Origin: Paracoccaceae bacterium
GTDB taxonomy: Bacteria > Pseudomonadota > Alphaproteobacteria > Rhodobacterales > Rhodobacteraceae
Direction: 5' to 3'
DNA: 64,000 nt
NCBI GenBank assembly: GCA_958296035.1
Contig: OY282431.1
Coordinates: 2,278,037 to 2,342,036, forward strand
A model generated the notes under the pieces. It was not told the DNA's origin. It worked only from the letters and a program-made list of their open reading frames with translations, and did not search any database. Each line of letters begins with the position of its first letter. Within the stretch, counting starts at the first letter, position 1. A program made the translations under genes and the position numbers. Positions 9,040 to 18,947 of the stretch are shown here, in pieces.

Positions 9040-9933
9040 CTACGAGTGCTTGGTAAGGGATAGCTTCTCCCTCACCTCCTCGGGGCCGATCACTCGGGCA
9101 CCAAGAGCCTCAACAATCGTGACAGCCCTTTCAACAAGATCGTGATTGCGAGCCAGCACGCCCCTCGACAGGTACAGATTGTCCTCAAGGCCTACCCGCA
9201 CATTGCCGCCTGCAAGTACGGCTGCGGCAACATAGGGCATCTCGTTCCGACCAAGGGAAAACGCTGAAAAATTCCAGTCTTCGGGGACGTTGTTCACCAT
9301 TGCCATAAACGTGCTCAGGTCATCGGGCGCTCCCCATGGAATACCCATGCACAGTTGTACCAGTGCCGGTGATTCGAGAACGCCATCTGCCACCAGCTTC
9401 TTTGCGAACCAGAGGTGACCGGTATCGAATGCCTCAATCTCGGGCTTAACTCCCAATTCGGTGATCATCCTGCCCATTTCCTCAAGCATTCCCTGCGTGT
9501 TCAGCATGACGTAATCAGCCTCGGCAAAATTCATCGAACCGCAGTCGAGCGTGCAGATTTCGGGCATGCACTGGCGCACATGCTCAAGCCGGTCGGCAGC
9601 ACTGGCCAGGTCCGTACCAACCGGGTCGAAGGGAAGTGGCGATTCGGGAGGTCCAATAACTAGATCTCCGCCCATGCCGGCGGTCAGATTGATAACCGCA
9701 TCCACATTGGCCGAACGAATGCGATCGGTGACCTCACGATAGTATTCCAGCTTGCGAGACGGCGCTCCAGTTGCTGGATCACGCACATGAATATGGACGA
9801 TAGCAGCGCCGGCCCGGGCCGATTCTATGGCACTTTCGGCAATTTGTTTCGGCGTACGCGGAACATGCCTGCTCCTGTCTTGGGTACTGCCTGCACCCGT
9901 AACCGCGCAGGTAATAAAGACTTCACTATTCAT
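9040..9933 (-). CDS. Beta-keto acid cleavage enzyme family protein (BKACE, DUF849)
   Basis: A 297-residue TIM-barrel protein of the 3-keto-5-aminohexanoate cleavage enzyme family. These enzymes condense a beta-keto acid with acetyl-CoA and yield acetoacetate plus a new acyl-CoA. Family signs are the N-terminal FITCAVTGAG, the zinc-binding IHVRDP (His47, His49), INLTAGMGGD and VRVGLEDNLYL (Glu ligand). ATG 9933 is the conventional start, but GGAGAG is better placed (about 7 bases) for the in-frame TTG at 9945, so four more residues are possible. It lies between liuD and liuC, where leucine operons usually carry HMG-CoA lyase, which is absent from this window. The substrate is unknown. Confidence 0.88.
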   Translation of the reverse strand: MNSEVFITCAVTGAGSTQDRSRHVPRTPKQIAESAIESARAGAAIVHIHVRDPATGAPSRKLEYYREVTDRIRSANVDAVINLTAGMGGDLVIGPPESPLPFDPVGTDLASAADRLEHVRQCMPEICTLDCGSMNFAEADYVMLNTQGMLEEMGRMITELGVKPEIEAFDTGHLWFAKKLVADGVLESPALVQLCMGIPWGAPDDLSTFMAMVNNVPEDWNFSAFSLGRNEMPYVAAAVLAGGNVRVGLEDNLYLSRGVLARNHDLVERAVTIVEALGARVIGPEEVREKLSLTKHS

Positions 9934-9942
9934 TAGAAGTGG

Positions 9943-9956
9943 CAATTGGCTCTCCT
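9943..9956 (-). promoter_or_regulatory. Ribosome binding site favouring a TTG start for the BKACE gene
   Basis: The minus strand reads AAAGGAGAGCCAATTG here. The purine-rich core sits 6-7 bases before the TTG (9943-9945) but about 18 before the first ATG (9933). The TTG may be the true start. Confidence 0.45.
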
Positions 9957-10112
9957 TTGAAAAATCCGGAGTGTTGTAACACGTCAAGGACCGGTTCGGT
10001 TTCCACTGCAGGGTGGGTGCGCTGGCCAGGCTTCACTGCATGTATGTGGAGGCGAATCCCGTTGGCCAATGTACAACGGGAGAAACCCACATTGCCCATA
10101 AGCCCAGCCCAA

Positions 10113-12086
10113 CTACAAGGCTGGAACTGCCTTATCTTCGCCACCGGCCTCACGCTCTTCAAGTTCAGCAATTATCGCATCGGCTTCCACCTGTTGACCT
10201 ACTTCAACCCTCAGTCGAGCGACCACTCCTACGCATCCGGCAACCAGTTCATGTTCCATTTTCATTGCTTCCAGTACAGCGATGGTATCGCCCGCGACGA
10301 CTGTCTCTCCGGCCCCAACCAAAATGGTTCGTACAAATCCGGGCATTGGCGAACGAACTGTATCGCGGGAAGTTGCCGCTGTGTGTTGCGAGGTTTCAGG
10401 TTGGATGACCCTGAACATCCACACGCCACCATGCAGTATCCAGACCGAACCCTCGCACACGCATCCCGCATAGTCGTAAATGGAACCATTCACCCTCACA
10501 CGGCAGGACCCGATCCGACTGACGCAGGAATCGTCCTCCCATCTGACTTCACACGAATGCGCCGTGATGTGCACGTCGAGCAGGCGCTCCTCGGCTCCAC
10601 GGCCAATCCTCAACTGCTGCCATCGGTAGCCCCATAGCGCAAATCCGCTGAAGGACGAGGCAATGGCAACCTCGCCGAGATAGGTCAATGCCGCCATGAA
10701 CCAGACGGTCACGGGCGGACACTCGCCTGGAGACCGGACTGCCAGCTCTCGCGACAGGAATTCGGTTTTCGCGCCGCCCTGCTCCATCGCACAGCTTGCC
10801 ACGACAAGGTTCAGGAATCCCTGGTTGGTATCAATGCCGCTCAATCGCGTTTCTCGCAGTGCCCGCCGCAATCTGCGCAACGCATCGATTCGTGTGTTTC
10901 CCGAGGCAATCAGTTTGGCAATCATCGAATCGTAGTATGGCGTAATCCGGTCCCACTGACTGACCCCCGACTCAACCCTCAAGAAATCCGGAAACGATGC
11001 TGCAGAGAGTTGACCAGTGGCGGGCAGGAATCCCTCCTCTACCCGTTCAGCGCAGAGCCTGGCTTCAATGGCATGGCCCCGGGCCGAAATGTCACCCTGG
11101 CGCATTGCCAGTCGCTCTCCCGACGCGATCCGGAACTGCCAATCCACAATATCGATTCCGGTGACCTGTTCGGTAACCGGATGTTCGACCTGCAGCCGCG
11201 TATTCATCTCGATAAACCAGAACTCCTGACCGGCACCGGTCGCGGCCGGACCGACCAGAAACTCGATAGTACCAGCCCCGCGGTAGTTGACAGCGCGGGC
11301 AGCACGGAGTGCTGATCTGAACATGCGGCTGCGAAGCTCCTCATGTAACGAAACTGCCGGTGCTTCTTCTATCAGCTTCTGATGCCGGCGCTGCATCGAA
11401 CAGTCACGATCCAGCAAATGTATGATCTTTCCGTAGTTGTCCGCCAGCACCTGGACCTCGACGTGACGCGCATTGACAACCAGTTTTTCGACCATCAGGG
11501 TATCATCGCCAAAGGATACCAGAGCCTCGGCCCGGGCCGAAGACAGTGCTGCCTGCAAGCCGCCAACCTCAGAGACGATACGCATTCCACGGCCGCCGCC
11601 CCCGGCGACTGGCTTGATCAGAACTGGAAAGCCCAGAGTGCAGGCCGCGTCCAGCAAGGCGACGTCGTCTTGCTCGCTTTCAACTACACCCGGTACAACC
11701 GGCACACCTGCTGCGGCCATCAGGTCCTTGGCGCGGTCCTTGGAACCCATGGCGCGAATTGCATCTGCGGTAGGGCCCACGAATGTCATTCCGGCTGCCG
11801 TTACAGTTTCGGCAAAGTGGGCGCTTTCGGCAAGAAAGCCGTAACCCGGATGCACGCAATCAGCGTGCTCTTCCAGCGCCAGCTCTACAATCCTCCGGCC
11901 ATCAAGATAGCTTTGGCCGGGGGCCGGAGGCCCTAGCCTTACGGCGCGGTCAGCCAACCTCGTGTGTTGGGAATTCGCGTCAGCGTCGGAGAACACAGCG
12001 ATTGTCCGAATTCCCAGCCCCTGGGCAGATCGAATGATGCGACAGGCGATCTCGCCTCGATTTGCAATTAGTACGCTTTTCAGCAC
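10113..12086 (-). CDS. liuD: Methylcrotonoyl-CoA carboxylase biotin-containing alpha subunit
   Basis: About 657 residues. An N-terminal biotin carboxylase (LIANRGEIACRI; ATP-grasp loop GGGGRGM; EMNTRLQVEHPVTE; about residues 1-445) is followed by a linker and a C-terminal biotinyl domain with EAMKM. It carboxylates enzyme-bound biotin for conversion of 3-methylcrotonyl-CoA to 3-methylglutaconyl-CoA with the LiuB beta subunit. The preferred start is GTG 12086, which has AGGAGGGG directly upstream; a longer frame to 12146 lacks a good site. Length and domain order match MccA/LiuD. Its partner liuB is 5 kb upstream across an inserted TRAP cluster. Other biotin-dependent acyl-CoA carboxylases share this layout, so context decides the name. 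Confidence 0.9.
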   Translation of the reverse strand: MLKSVLIANRGEIACRIIRSAQGLGIRTIAVFSDADANSQHTRLADRAVRLGPPAPGQSYLDGRRIVELALEEHADCVHPGYGFLAESAHFAETVTAAGMTFVGPTADAIRAMGSKDRAKDLMAAAGVPVVPGVVESEQDDVALLDAACTLGFPVLIKPVAGGGGRGMRIVSEVGGLQAALSSARAEALVSFGDDTLMVEKLVVNARHVEVQVLADNYGKIIHLLDRDCSMQRRHQKLIEEAPAVSLHEELRSRMFRSALRAARAVNYRGAGTIEFLVGPAATGAGQEFWFIEMNTRLQVEHPVTEQVTGIDIVDWQFRIASGERLAMRQGDISARGHAIEARLCAERVEEGFLPATGQLSAASFPDFLRVESGVSQWDRITPYYDSMIAKLIASGNTRIDALRRLRRALRETRLSGIDTNQGFLNLVVASCAMEQGGAKTEFLSRELAVRSPGECPPVTVWFMAALTYLGEVAIASSFSGFALWGYRWQQLRIGRGAEERLLDVHITAHSCEVRWEDDSCVSRIGSCRVRVNGSIYDYAGCVCEGSVWILHGGVWMFRVIQPETSQHTAATSRDTVRSPMPGFVRTILVGAGETVVAGDTIAVLEAMKMEHELVAGCVGVVARLRVEVGQQVEADAIIAELEEREAGGEDKAVPAL

Positions 12087-12749
12087 ACGCCCCTCCTGAC
12101 GCAAACTTATACGCGGGCTCAGGAACCGCAGCCGCGCGCCTGACAATATCCTATCCCTTTAGCATGCTTGACTCTATCAACTCTCGCGTCGTTTCATTCC
12201 TTGGTTGCCTTCCCTGAGGACGACGGCATCCGAGACCGATTTGGCGAGTATCTTCATCATTTCCCAAGGCTTCTGCGTCGCCGGCAACGGAAAACGCGTC
12301 GCGGGATGCACGCTGACACGCCTTCAGCATCGCAGAAATCGCCTTGGTCACTGCGGACCGACCGCCCGGCACCCGGATTTGCTACAGGCTATATTGCGGC
12401 GCGGGCACGTCGATTTCATAACCGGCCATATGGCTGCCAGCCAACTCCCTCACCCGCTAGTCCCGCGCCACCCGGAACAGGCGCGTTTCACGTAATCTCG
12501 TGATGCTATCAAAGGCTACACTCATCAGGTGCTCAGTGGCCTTGCCAAGCTGAATCTCCTCGTGTTTTCCATGAAGTTCCGAACGGTCGTGACGCTAATT
12601 CAAGGCGCCTGAGAGCAACTTAACGGGAATTGGTCCACCGCCGGGGCTGCGCAACACTCCGCGGCGACTGACATTAAGGTGCCAGAACGGATGTAATGCA
12701 GGAGGCAGGCGTCGCAACCTGTACGATCAGCGGACAGCATGACCGAACG
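12087..12749. other. Spacer between liuD and a TnpB remnant
   Basis: About 660 bases with no gene I can support. Short open frames on both strands have no motifs. The stretch lies between liuD and transposon-derived sequence and is probably part of the inserted or decayed segment. Confidence 0.4.
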
Positions 12750-13238
12750 CGCCGAGCCAAACGACATCCATTTGGGAACGCAGCAAAGGCCTTTTGGAGC
12801 GTTCGCCAGTCCTTCAGCCGCGACAGCAATCACTTTGCCAATCAGGCCGCGACTGTTGTTGTCGAGAAACTGAACACGCCGGGCATGACACGATCTGCCA
12901 GGGGCACGGCAGAGAAACCCGGCAAGCAAGTGAAGGCCAAGGCCGGTCTCGATCGCGGCATACTGGCCCCGGGCTGGCACCGGTTGCGGCAGAGGCTTGC
13001 CTACAAGGGCAGGGTTGTCGAAATCAACCCTGCCTGTACTCCACAGACCTGTCATTCCTGCGCGGATGCTCACCAGGCGTCCTGCCAGGGCAGGATGTTC
13101 AGTTGCGTGGCTTGCGGCCATGCGGACCTGAATGCGGCCCGCACCATCATGGCCGCCGGGACCGGGGCTTCTGCACGGCGAGAGGCGTTTGCTCTGGCAA
13201 CCTCCGTGACCCGTGAAACGGGTACAGTGACGACATGA
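12750..13238 (+). pseudogene. C-terminal remnant of a TnpB / IS200-IS605 OrfB protein
   Basis: The plus frame ending at 13238 reads like the C-terminal 40% of a TnpB nuclease. It has VVVEKLNTPGMTRSARGTAE (RuvC-II region with its Glu), GLDRGILAPGW, a VVEINPACTPQTCHSC zinc half-site, SCVACG as the second half-site, and HADLNAARTI, the RuvC-III aspartate motif. The N-terminal half, with the first RuvC Asp and the helical DNA-binding part, is missing: a full gene would need to begin inside liuD. No tnpA is present. It is a dead transposon scar, and it lies at one edge of the segment that separates liuB from liuD. Confidence 0.75.
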
Positions 13239-13589
13239 AGTGTCAACCGATGTATATAGTTCCCATTAGATTTATCTTCTGCACGAGCCAGATGAATCGA
13301 AACTGGCTGTGAACCAACGGGAAGCACTGCGCTCCTGACATGCCGGTTTTTCGTCTCGCCTGCCAGTAACTGAGGGGGGGGGAAAGTTTGTGAGCCACGA
13401 AAAGAGACCCGGCTGTTCCTAGAACTGGCGCAGATTCGGTTGCGATTCCAGCCGTGCAATACGGCCTGTCTTGGGACGCGAATCCAGGTATGTCGACCTC
13501 AAACTGGGCAATTGGAATAGAGACTGAAGCCTTCCCCGACATGGCCGACAGGACAATTCCGGAACTTGCTCTGACCGGTTGCAAGTTTG
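13239..13589. other. Spacer after the TnpB remnant
   Basis: About 350 bases holding the possible right end of the transposon remnant and the 3' flank of dctM. A C/G homopolymer (gggggggg near 13375-13382) stands out. I see no gene and no clear reRNA/omega-RNA fold by eye. Confidence 0.35.
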
Positions 13590-14885
13590 CTACATCAGGA
13601 GACCCGGCAGGAGGAGAGCGATTTCCGGAACTGCGACCAGTAGCACCACTCCAAGGAGAAGAATTAGCCAATAGGGTACTGTGGCGAGAGCAACTTCGCC
13701 GAGTGACACATCGTCCTTCGTCACCGAGACGAGGACCGACAGGTTCAATCCCACCGGCGGGGTGACCTGCCCGATCTCAATCAAGATCGTGATGATGACT
13801 CCGAGCAGAACTGCATCGATATTCAGACCGGTCATCAGTGGAAAGACGATGGGCAGCGTCATGATCATCAGAGAGAGACCGTCAAAGAAACAGCCGAGAA
13901 CAAGATAGACAAGGATCACGACAGCAAGTACGGCATTCGGTCCTAAGCCAGAGGAGCGAACCGCCTCAAGTATCGTCTGCGGGACGGCGAGAAGGCTCAC
14001 CGCCTGGGCGAGCATTGTTGCTCCCATCACGACAAAGGCAATTGCGGCGAATAGAAGGATCGCCTGGTAGACGCTCCTGGCGAGGATTTGTGGTGTCAGC
14101 GTCCCCCAGAACCATCCAACAACGATCGTGGCAAGCACGCCGACACCAGCCGCCTCGGTTGGCGTGGCCAGCCCGAACGCAATTGATCCCATGATTGCCA
14201 GAATCAACAGCAGAAAGGGCCAGAGTCCAAGGAGTTGGAGGACAACGCGGCCGAGGCTGGCCTGCTCCTCCGGCTGGGGGGCTATCCATGGTGCCGCGAG
14301 GGCGCGCGTCAATACGAACAACGAAAACATCCCTGCCAACATGACCCCCGGCAGGACCCCCGCAAGAAAAAGCTGGCCTATCGAGGTTTCAGTAAGTGCT
14401 CCAAAAATGAGAAGCGACAGACTCGGCGGGATTAGAAGTCCGAGTGTGCCACCAGCAGCGAGCGACCCGGCTACTGCTTTCCGGTCGTAGCCACGGCGGG
14501 CCAACTCCGGGTAAGCGACTGATCCAACGGCAGCAGCAGTCGAAAGGCTGGACCCGCTGACGGCGCCAAAAAGCGTACAGACAGCGATATTGGTATGGAG
14601 TAGACCGCCCGGTACGCGCTGGAAGACCGGCGAGAGAGCTGCATAGACACGCTCGCTGACACCGCTCCGGAGCATGATCTCACCGAGGATTATGAAAAGA
14701 GGAATTGCACTCAGCGTAAAGGAATTGAGCACATTCCAAACAGCGTCAACTGCGACGAAAGTTGATCCATTGGCCGAGAACTGAAGAATAAGTAGCCCTG
14801 TCAGACCGAGAGCAGCACCGAGGGCAAGGCCGGAGCCGGCCAGAATCGTGATACCGCCGACCAGAAGACTCCAGAACCCGGTCAT
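13590..14885 (-). CDS. dctM: TRAP transporter large permease (DctM)
   Basis: A 431-residue, about 12-helix membrane protein, the ion-coupled transport subunit of a TRAP system. Family features are SAIPLFIILGEIMLRSG, an HTNIAVCTLFGAVSGSS segment, AAGGTLGLLIPPS and the C-terminal IGQVTPPVGLNL. The start at 14885 overlaps the dctQ stop codon as TGATG, indicating translational coupling. It is the last gene of dctP-dctQ-dctM. The substrate cannot be read from this subunit. Confidence 0.93.
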   Translation of the reverse strand: MTGFWSLLVGGITILAGSGLALGAALGLTGLLILQFSANGSTFVAVDAVWNVLNSFTLSAIPLFIILGEIMLRSGVSERVYAALSPVFQRVPGGLLHTNIAVCTLFGAVSGSSLSTAAAVGSVAYPELARRGYDRKAVAGSLAAGGTLGLLIPPSLSLLIFGALTETSIGQLFLAGVLPGVMLAGMFSLFVLTRALAAPWIAPQPEEQASLGRVVLQLLGLWPFLLLILAIMGSIAFGLATPTEAAGVGVLATIVVGWFWGTLTPQILARSVYQAILLFAAIAFVVMGATMLAQAVSLLAVPQTILEAVRSSGLGPNAVLAVVILVYLVLGCFFDGLSLMIMTLPIVFPLMTGLNIDAVLLGVIITILIEIGQVTPPVGLNLSVLVSVTKDDVSLGEVALATVPYWLILLLGVVLLVAVPEIALLLPGLLM

Positions 14886-15427
14886 CAGGGGACGAAGGTC
14901 TCCGCTCTTGAACTGTCCGCGGCCCCGCCCGTGAGGCCTCTGACCGCAAAGGCAAGCGCAGACAGCAGGAGCGAGAGAGGCAGTAGAGCCATCCATGGAT
15001 ACATCAGAAGTCGCGCGACTTCGGTCCTGATGCTACGCTGGAAGGCAAATTCAAACCAAGGCAGCGCGAGCCACAAGAACCACAGGCAGAAGATCAGCCC
15101 GAGCAAGTTCGCAAAGACCGCAACCGCGCAACGAATCCCGGTCGGCAGGACGCTGACAAGAACCTGGATCCTGACATGTTCCGACCGCAGCGTAACGAGT
15201 GGCAGGGCAAGGAAAAAGGCCGCCGTCATCAGGATCCCCACAAGTTCCTCGGTAAATCGGAACGGGGCGTTGGCAAAGTGGCGCATTACCACGCTCGCCC
15301 CAATCAGCCCGACAATCGCCGCACCCGCGAGCGCGGCGAGGATGGCCATGGCCGAGAAGACCGGAACAAGAAACGCCTCAATGCGCCGAGCAAAGCCCGG
15401 CACCGAGAGTGCGCCTTGGCCAGACAA
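14885..15427 (-). CDS. dctQ: TRAP transporter small permease (DctQ)
   Basis: About 180 residues with four predicted membrane helices (about 17-40, 50-70, 92-115 and 140-165) and the family signature RFTEELVGILMTAAFFLALP. It pairs with DctM. The frame can begin at TTG 15425-15427, which lies three bases after the dctP stop; no strong ribosome site is seen there. A GTG eight codons inside (after AAGG) is an alternative start. Confidence 0.88.
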   Translation of the reverse strand: MSGQGALSVPGFARRIEAFLVPVFSAMAILAALAGAAIVGLIGASVVMRHFANAPFRFTEELVGILMTAAFFLALPLVTLRSEHVRIQVLVSVLPTGIRCAVAVFANLLGLIFCLWFLWLALPWFEFAFQRSIRTEVARLLMYPWMALLPLSLLLSALAFAVRGLTGGAADSSRAETFVP

Positions 15428-15430
15428 AAT

Positions 15431-16441
15431 TCAGCGTTCGAGGATGTCGAGTATTCTCTGGCGATACTCTGGCGCATTACCGCCAGCTGCTTCAGCCATC
15501 TCTGCCCAGGTTGCCGAGGCCGCTTCAAGAAATGCGGCTCGATCCTCATCCGAGAAGTCGTCAAGAAACTCCACCCCTTGTTCGGCAAGCGTTGCACGGG
15601 CTGCCTGCTCGTTCTCCTCGGCGGCATCATAGACGTTTGTGCGATCCCAAACCCGCGAAGCGGCCTCCGTCACCGCCCCGCGCTCGGCATCCGACACGCT
15701 GGCCCACGCGTCCTCGTTCACGCCAAGGACATATGGCACCCCGGCCACTGGATAGAGATAGGCGGCGTAGTCGGTTACCTCATGGAGCGAGATCGTGTGG
15801 GCAAACAGGGCAGGATAGACCGCACAGTCGACCACTCCAGTCTGGAGCGCGACATAGAGTTCCGTTTGTCCGACGATTTGTGCCGATACCCCGAGCTTCA
15901 AGAACGTCTCAACCTGGTCACCACTCCAGACCCGAAGCTTTTTCTTTCTTAGTTCTTCAAGCGTTCGCACCGGCTCGTCGCGGCAGAAGATCGATGCCTG
16001 GAGCAGGGGGAGAGCCATAAATCCCGCCGGTACAATGCCCCACTCGGCAAGCTCCTCGGCATAGATTTCCTGGATTTCTGGAAGGGCCGCAATAAGCTCA
16101 TCGGAACTGCCTACCGAGCCCTGAATCAACACGGCATTCAGCGCCGGAGCGTCGCGCCCGAGGTAATTGGCCCAGACAAGTCCCATCTCCACTGCACCCT
16201 GTGGCAGCCAACGAACCACATCTTCGTTCTTGAGGTTGAGCGAACCGCCGTGGAAGACATTGATGACGACACTGCCGCCGGTCAGTTCAGCAACATCAGA
16301 GGCGAATGTTTCGAGTTGTCTTGATTCGTTCCGCCCCTCGGGCAGGCCATTGTTGAACTTCCATTCACTAGCGCTGGCACTTCCGGTGAGCAGGGCAAGG
16401 CCCACTGTGGCAACAAGTAGATGGTAAAGTGACTTTGTCAT
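15431..16441 (-). CDS. dctP: TRAP transporter substrate-binding protein (DctP)
   Basis: A 336-residue periplasmic binding protein with a Sec signal (hydrophobic core [18 protein letters not shown], cleavage near residue 24). The conserved region [20 protein letters not shown] carries the ligand-contact Arg typical of the family (carboxylate ligands), and [13 protein letters not shown] follows. GGAGGATTGG precedes the ATG at 16441. It starts the dctPQM operon. Its position inside a leucine-degradation locus would fit a branched-chain acid ligand, but the operon may simply be inserted there, so the ligand is open. Confidence 0.92.
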   Translation of the reverse strand: MTKSLYHLLVATVGLALLTGSASASEWKFNNGLPEGRNESRQLETFASDVAELTGGSVVINVFHGGSLNLKNEDVVRWLPQGAVEMGLVWANYLGRDAPALNAVLIQGSVGSSDELIAALPEIQEIYAEELAEWGIVPAGFMALPLLQASIFCRDEPVRTLEELRKKKLRVWSGDQVETFLKLGVSAQIVGQTELYVALQTGVVDCAVYPALFAHTISLHEVTDYAAYLYPVAGVPYVLGVNEDAWASVSDAERGAVTEAASRVWDRTNVYDAAEENEQAARATLAEQGVEFLDDFSDEDRAAFLEAASATWAEMAEAAGGNAPEYRQRILDILER

Positions 16442-16803
16442 CCAATCCTCCGCGGTTACTAGAAATTACCCCGTGAATGTAGTGGAGGGGGTGTTTCCTA
16501 GCAAGCAACTCACTCCGATGGGTGTTGTAGGCAATGATCTTGTGGCAAGCCTTCGGTGCAAAAGAGCCAGACCAGTGTCCCTCACGGAAACTGCAAGGTT
16601 TCACTGGGCTACCGAGACTCTCCTGAAACTTGATGGCGGATCGTTTCTAGCAGGAAGGCCTCTCGATTGATGTTGGATCAAGCCGCATTGACTGGTTTCA
16701 ATCCGTACGGACTGGTGAGCACAGTGCCTGCCGGAACCCCCTGGGATACAACATAGGCTCCCACCAGATGCCCCCGGAAGCCGAACCTTCCGGTCAAATG
16801 GCG
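16442..16803. other. Upstream region of dctP, no gene seen
   Basis: About 360 bases between dctP and a gene remnant. It presumably holds the dctP promoter on the minus strand. No coding sequence or clear hairpin is recognised. Confidence 0.35.
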
Positions 16804-17160
16804 TCATTCACCAGAGGTACCTGTTGTTGGGCCGAACGCGCCAATACCAGGTGTATCGCATTTCTGGCAAGTGCCGGCTGTTTCGATATTGAACACGCCG
16901 CCTGCCGCCTGCGCTTTCTCGCCATAGAAACTGCCGTCCACGTTTACGTTATCGCCGCAGGTCTCGTCATCCGCAAGTTCCAAGAATCCCGTGAACGCGT
17001 TCCCCTGGTCGATTCTCCTGGAAGCTCCAGCCGATAAACCTGTCTGCCCTGTCGGCCGCCAGGAAACGCCTCACCTGATGCTTGTGAGCATGAGATCCCG
17101 CACTGCGCCGCCAAAGTTCACCGTTAGCGTAGCGTCTCCCTCATCGTACCTGAAGACTGA
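16804..17160 (-). pseudogene. Remnant of a transferrin-binding-protein-like surface lipoprotein
   Basis: Read on the minus strand from about 17160 to the stop at 16804-16806, the frame gives beta-barrel-like repeats. These include DEGDATLTVNFGGAV, then an in-frame TGA (about 17071-17073), then GNAFTGFLEL and VDGSFYGEKAQAAGGVFNI, ending in a Cys-pair tail. The pattern 'GxFYGxxAxxxGGxF' is the C-terminal hallmark of TbpB-like (Slam-exported type) lipoproteins common in alphaproteobacteria. No signal peptide or N-terminal half is present and the internal stop breaks the frame, so this is a decayed fragment. Family recall is by motif only. Confidence 0.45.
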
Positions 17161-17237
17161 TCTACGCAATCTCTGTACATGGTACAGTCGAAAGCGTGCC
17201 TTTGAGACCAAGGTATCAATCGGCCCGTGCTGCCGTG

Positions 17238-18845
17238 TTACATGCGGAAGACACCAAATCTCGTTGGTTTGATAGCGGCGTTGAGAGATATCGAAAGCGA
17301 AAGCCCCAGGACCTCCCGCGAGTGCTTCGGATCAATAATGCCATCATCCCATAGCCTGGCCGACGCGTACAGTGGATGTGACTGCTCGGCAAATTGCCTG
17401 AGGGTCGTCGCCCTTGTTCTAGCAATTCTGCCCTCGTCAACGGTGCGACCCGAAGCTCGGGCTGCGTTACGCCTGACCGTGGCCAGGACGTCCGCAGCCT
17501 GCTCTCCACCCATGACTGAAATGCGCGAGTTGGGCCAGGTCCAGAGAAAGCGGGGCTGGTATGCACGGCCGGCCATCCCGTAGTTGCCGGCACCAAAGGA
17601 TCCGCCAATGATCAGAGTCACCTTTGGAACTTCGGTGGCAGCGACTGCTGCGACCATCTTGGCACCATGACGGGCAATGCCCTCGTTTTCGTATTTCTGC
17701 CCGACCATGAATCCGGAAATGTTCTGCAGGAATACGAGCGGGATGCAGCGTTGCGAACAGAGTTCGATAAAATGGGTTGCCTTGATCGCGCTTTCCGAGA
17801 ACAGGATTCCATCATTGGCTACGATACCCACGCCAATGCCGGTGATGTGCGCAAATCCGGTGACAATTGTGTCGCCGTAAAACTGCTTGAACTCGTCAAA
17901 TTCCGACCCGTCGACAATGCGTGCAATGACCTCCCTGACGTCAAAGCTGCGTCGTAAATCGGCGGACACGATCCCCGTCAGTTCACGAGCATCAAAAAGT
18001 GGCTCCGCAGCCGAGGCTGCCCCTTTCGCATCTCGCCCGGACCGATTGCAGGACGCAACAGCCTGACGGGTCAGCACAAGTGCATGGGCATCGTTCCCGG
18101 CAATGTAGTCGGCCACGCCAGACTTCCGGGTGTGAACGTCAGCACCGCCCAAATCCTCGGCTTCAACTCTTTCGCCGGTCGCCGCCTGAACAAGGGGTGG
18201 ACCGGCCAGGAATATTGTTCCCTGATTGCGGACGATTATTGAAATGTCAGCCATGGCCGGCACATACGCACCGCCCGCCGTGCATGATCCCATTACAACC
18301 GCGATTTGCGGAATCCCGGCTGCTGACATCCTCGCCTGATTGTAGAAAATGCGACCAAAATGATCACGATCGGGAAAGACCTGGTCCTGCTGCGGCAAGT
18401 TGGCACCACCTGAATCAACAAGGTATACGCAAGGAAGGTTACATTCCGCGGCAATTTCCTGGGCACGCAGGTGCTTCTTGACGGTTACGGGATAATAAGT
18501 TCCGCCCTTGACCGTAGCATCGTTGCAAACGACCATAGTGTCGATGCCGTGAACGCGCCCGATACCCGCAATCAACCCACCGGACGGGATTTCCTCGCCG
18601 TACATGCCAAATCCGGCGTGGACACCAATTTCCAGGAAAGGCGATCCCGGGTCCAGAAGGTTTGATACTCGGTCACGCGGCAGCATCTTGTTGCGTGCCA
18701 AATGTTTGGAGCGTGCCCTTTCGTTACCTCCCTGCATGGCACGCCTTGCCGCGCTGGCAACTTTCTCGAGCGCCGCCTCGTTGGCCTGCCGATTGTTATT
18801 GAAGGCCTCATCGTCAGTCCTGATCCGGGATTTCAAGACTGCCAT
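17238..18845 (-). CDS. liuB: Methylcrotonoyl-CoA carboxylase carboxyltransferase beta subunit
   Basis: A 535-residue carboxyltransferase with two crotonase-like halves. Motifs include [13 protein letters not shown] (about 140-152), the oxyanion-stabilising [13 protein letters not shown] (about 195-207), [11 protein letters not shown] and a C-terminal [16 protein letters not shown]. It transfers CO2 from LiuD biotin to 3-methylcrotonyl-CoA. AGAGGCAA precedes the ATG at 18845. It follows liuA by 102 bases and is separated from liuD by the 5-kb TRAP-containing segment. The [14 protein letters not shown] region near the C-terminus is as in known MccB. This is a strong match. Confidence 0.95.
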   Translation of the reverse strand: MAVLKSRIRTDDEAFNNNRQANEAALEKVASAARRAMQGGNERARSKHLARNKMLPRDRVSNLLDPGSPFLEIGVHAGFGMYGEEIPSGGLIAGIGRVHGIDTMVVCNDATVKGGTYYPVTVKKHLRAQEIAAECNLPCVYLVDSGGANLPQQDQVFPDRDHFGRIFYNQARMSAAGIPQIAVVMGSCTAGGAYVPAMADISIIVRNQGTIFLAGPPLVQAATGERVEAEDLGGADVHTRKSGVADYIAGNDAHALVLTRQAVASCNRSGRDAKGAASAAEPLFDARELTGIVSADLRRSFDVREVIARIVDGSEFDEFKQFYGDTIVTGFAHITGIGVGIVANDGILFSESAIKATHFIELCSQRCIPLVFLQNISGFMVGQKYENEGIARHGAKMVAAVAATEVPKVTLIIGGSFGAGNYGMAGRAYQPRFLWTWPNSRISVMGGEQAADVLATVRRNAARASGRTVDEGRIARTRATTLRQFAEQSHPLYASARLWDDGIIDPKHSREVLGLSLSISLNAAIKPTRFGVFRM

Positions 18846-18947
18846 TTGCCTCTACCTGCATACCTGCACAATGCGCTGCAATTACTCATGGCTGACCCGC
18901 CTGTACCGGCAACATGTTGGTCGACCCTTCACCTTCGCGTCCAGAAT

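Noticed and set aside
13375-13382. G homopolymer as a phase-variation tract
   Set aside because: It lies in a non-coding spacer after a transposon remnant, with no gene or promoter clearly affected.
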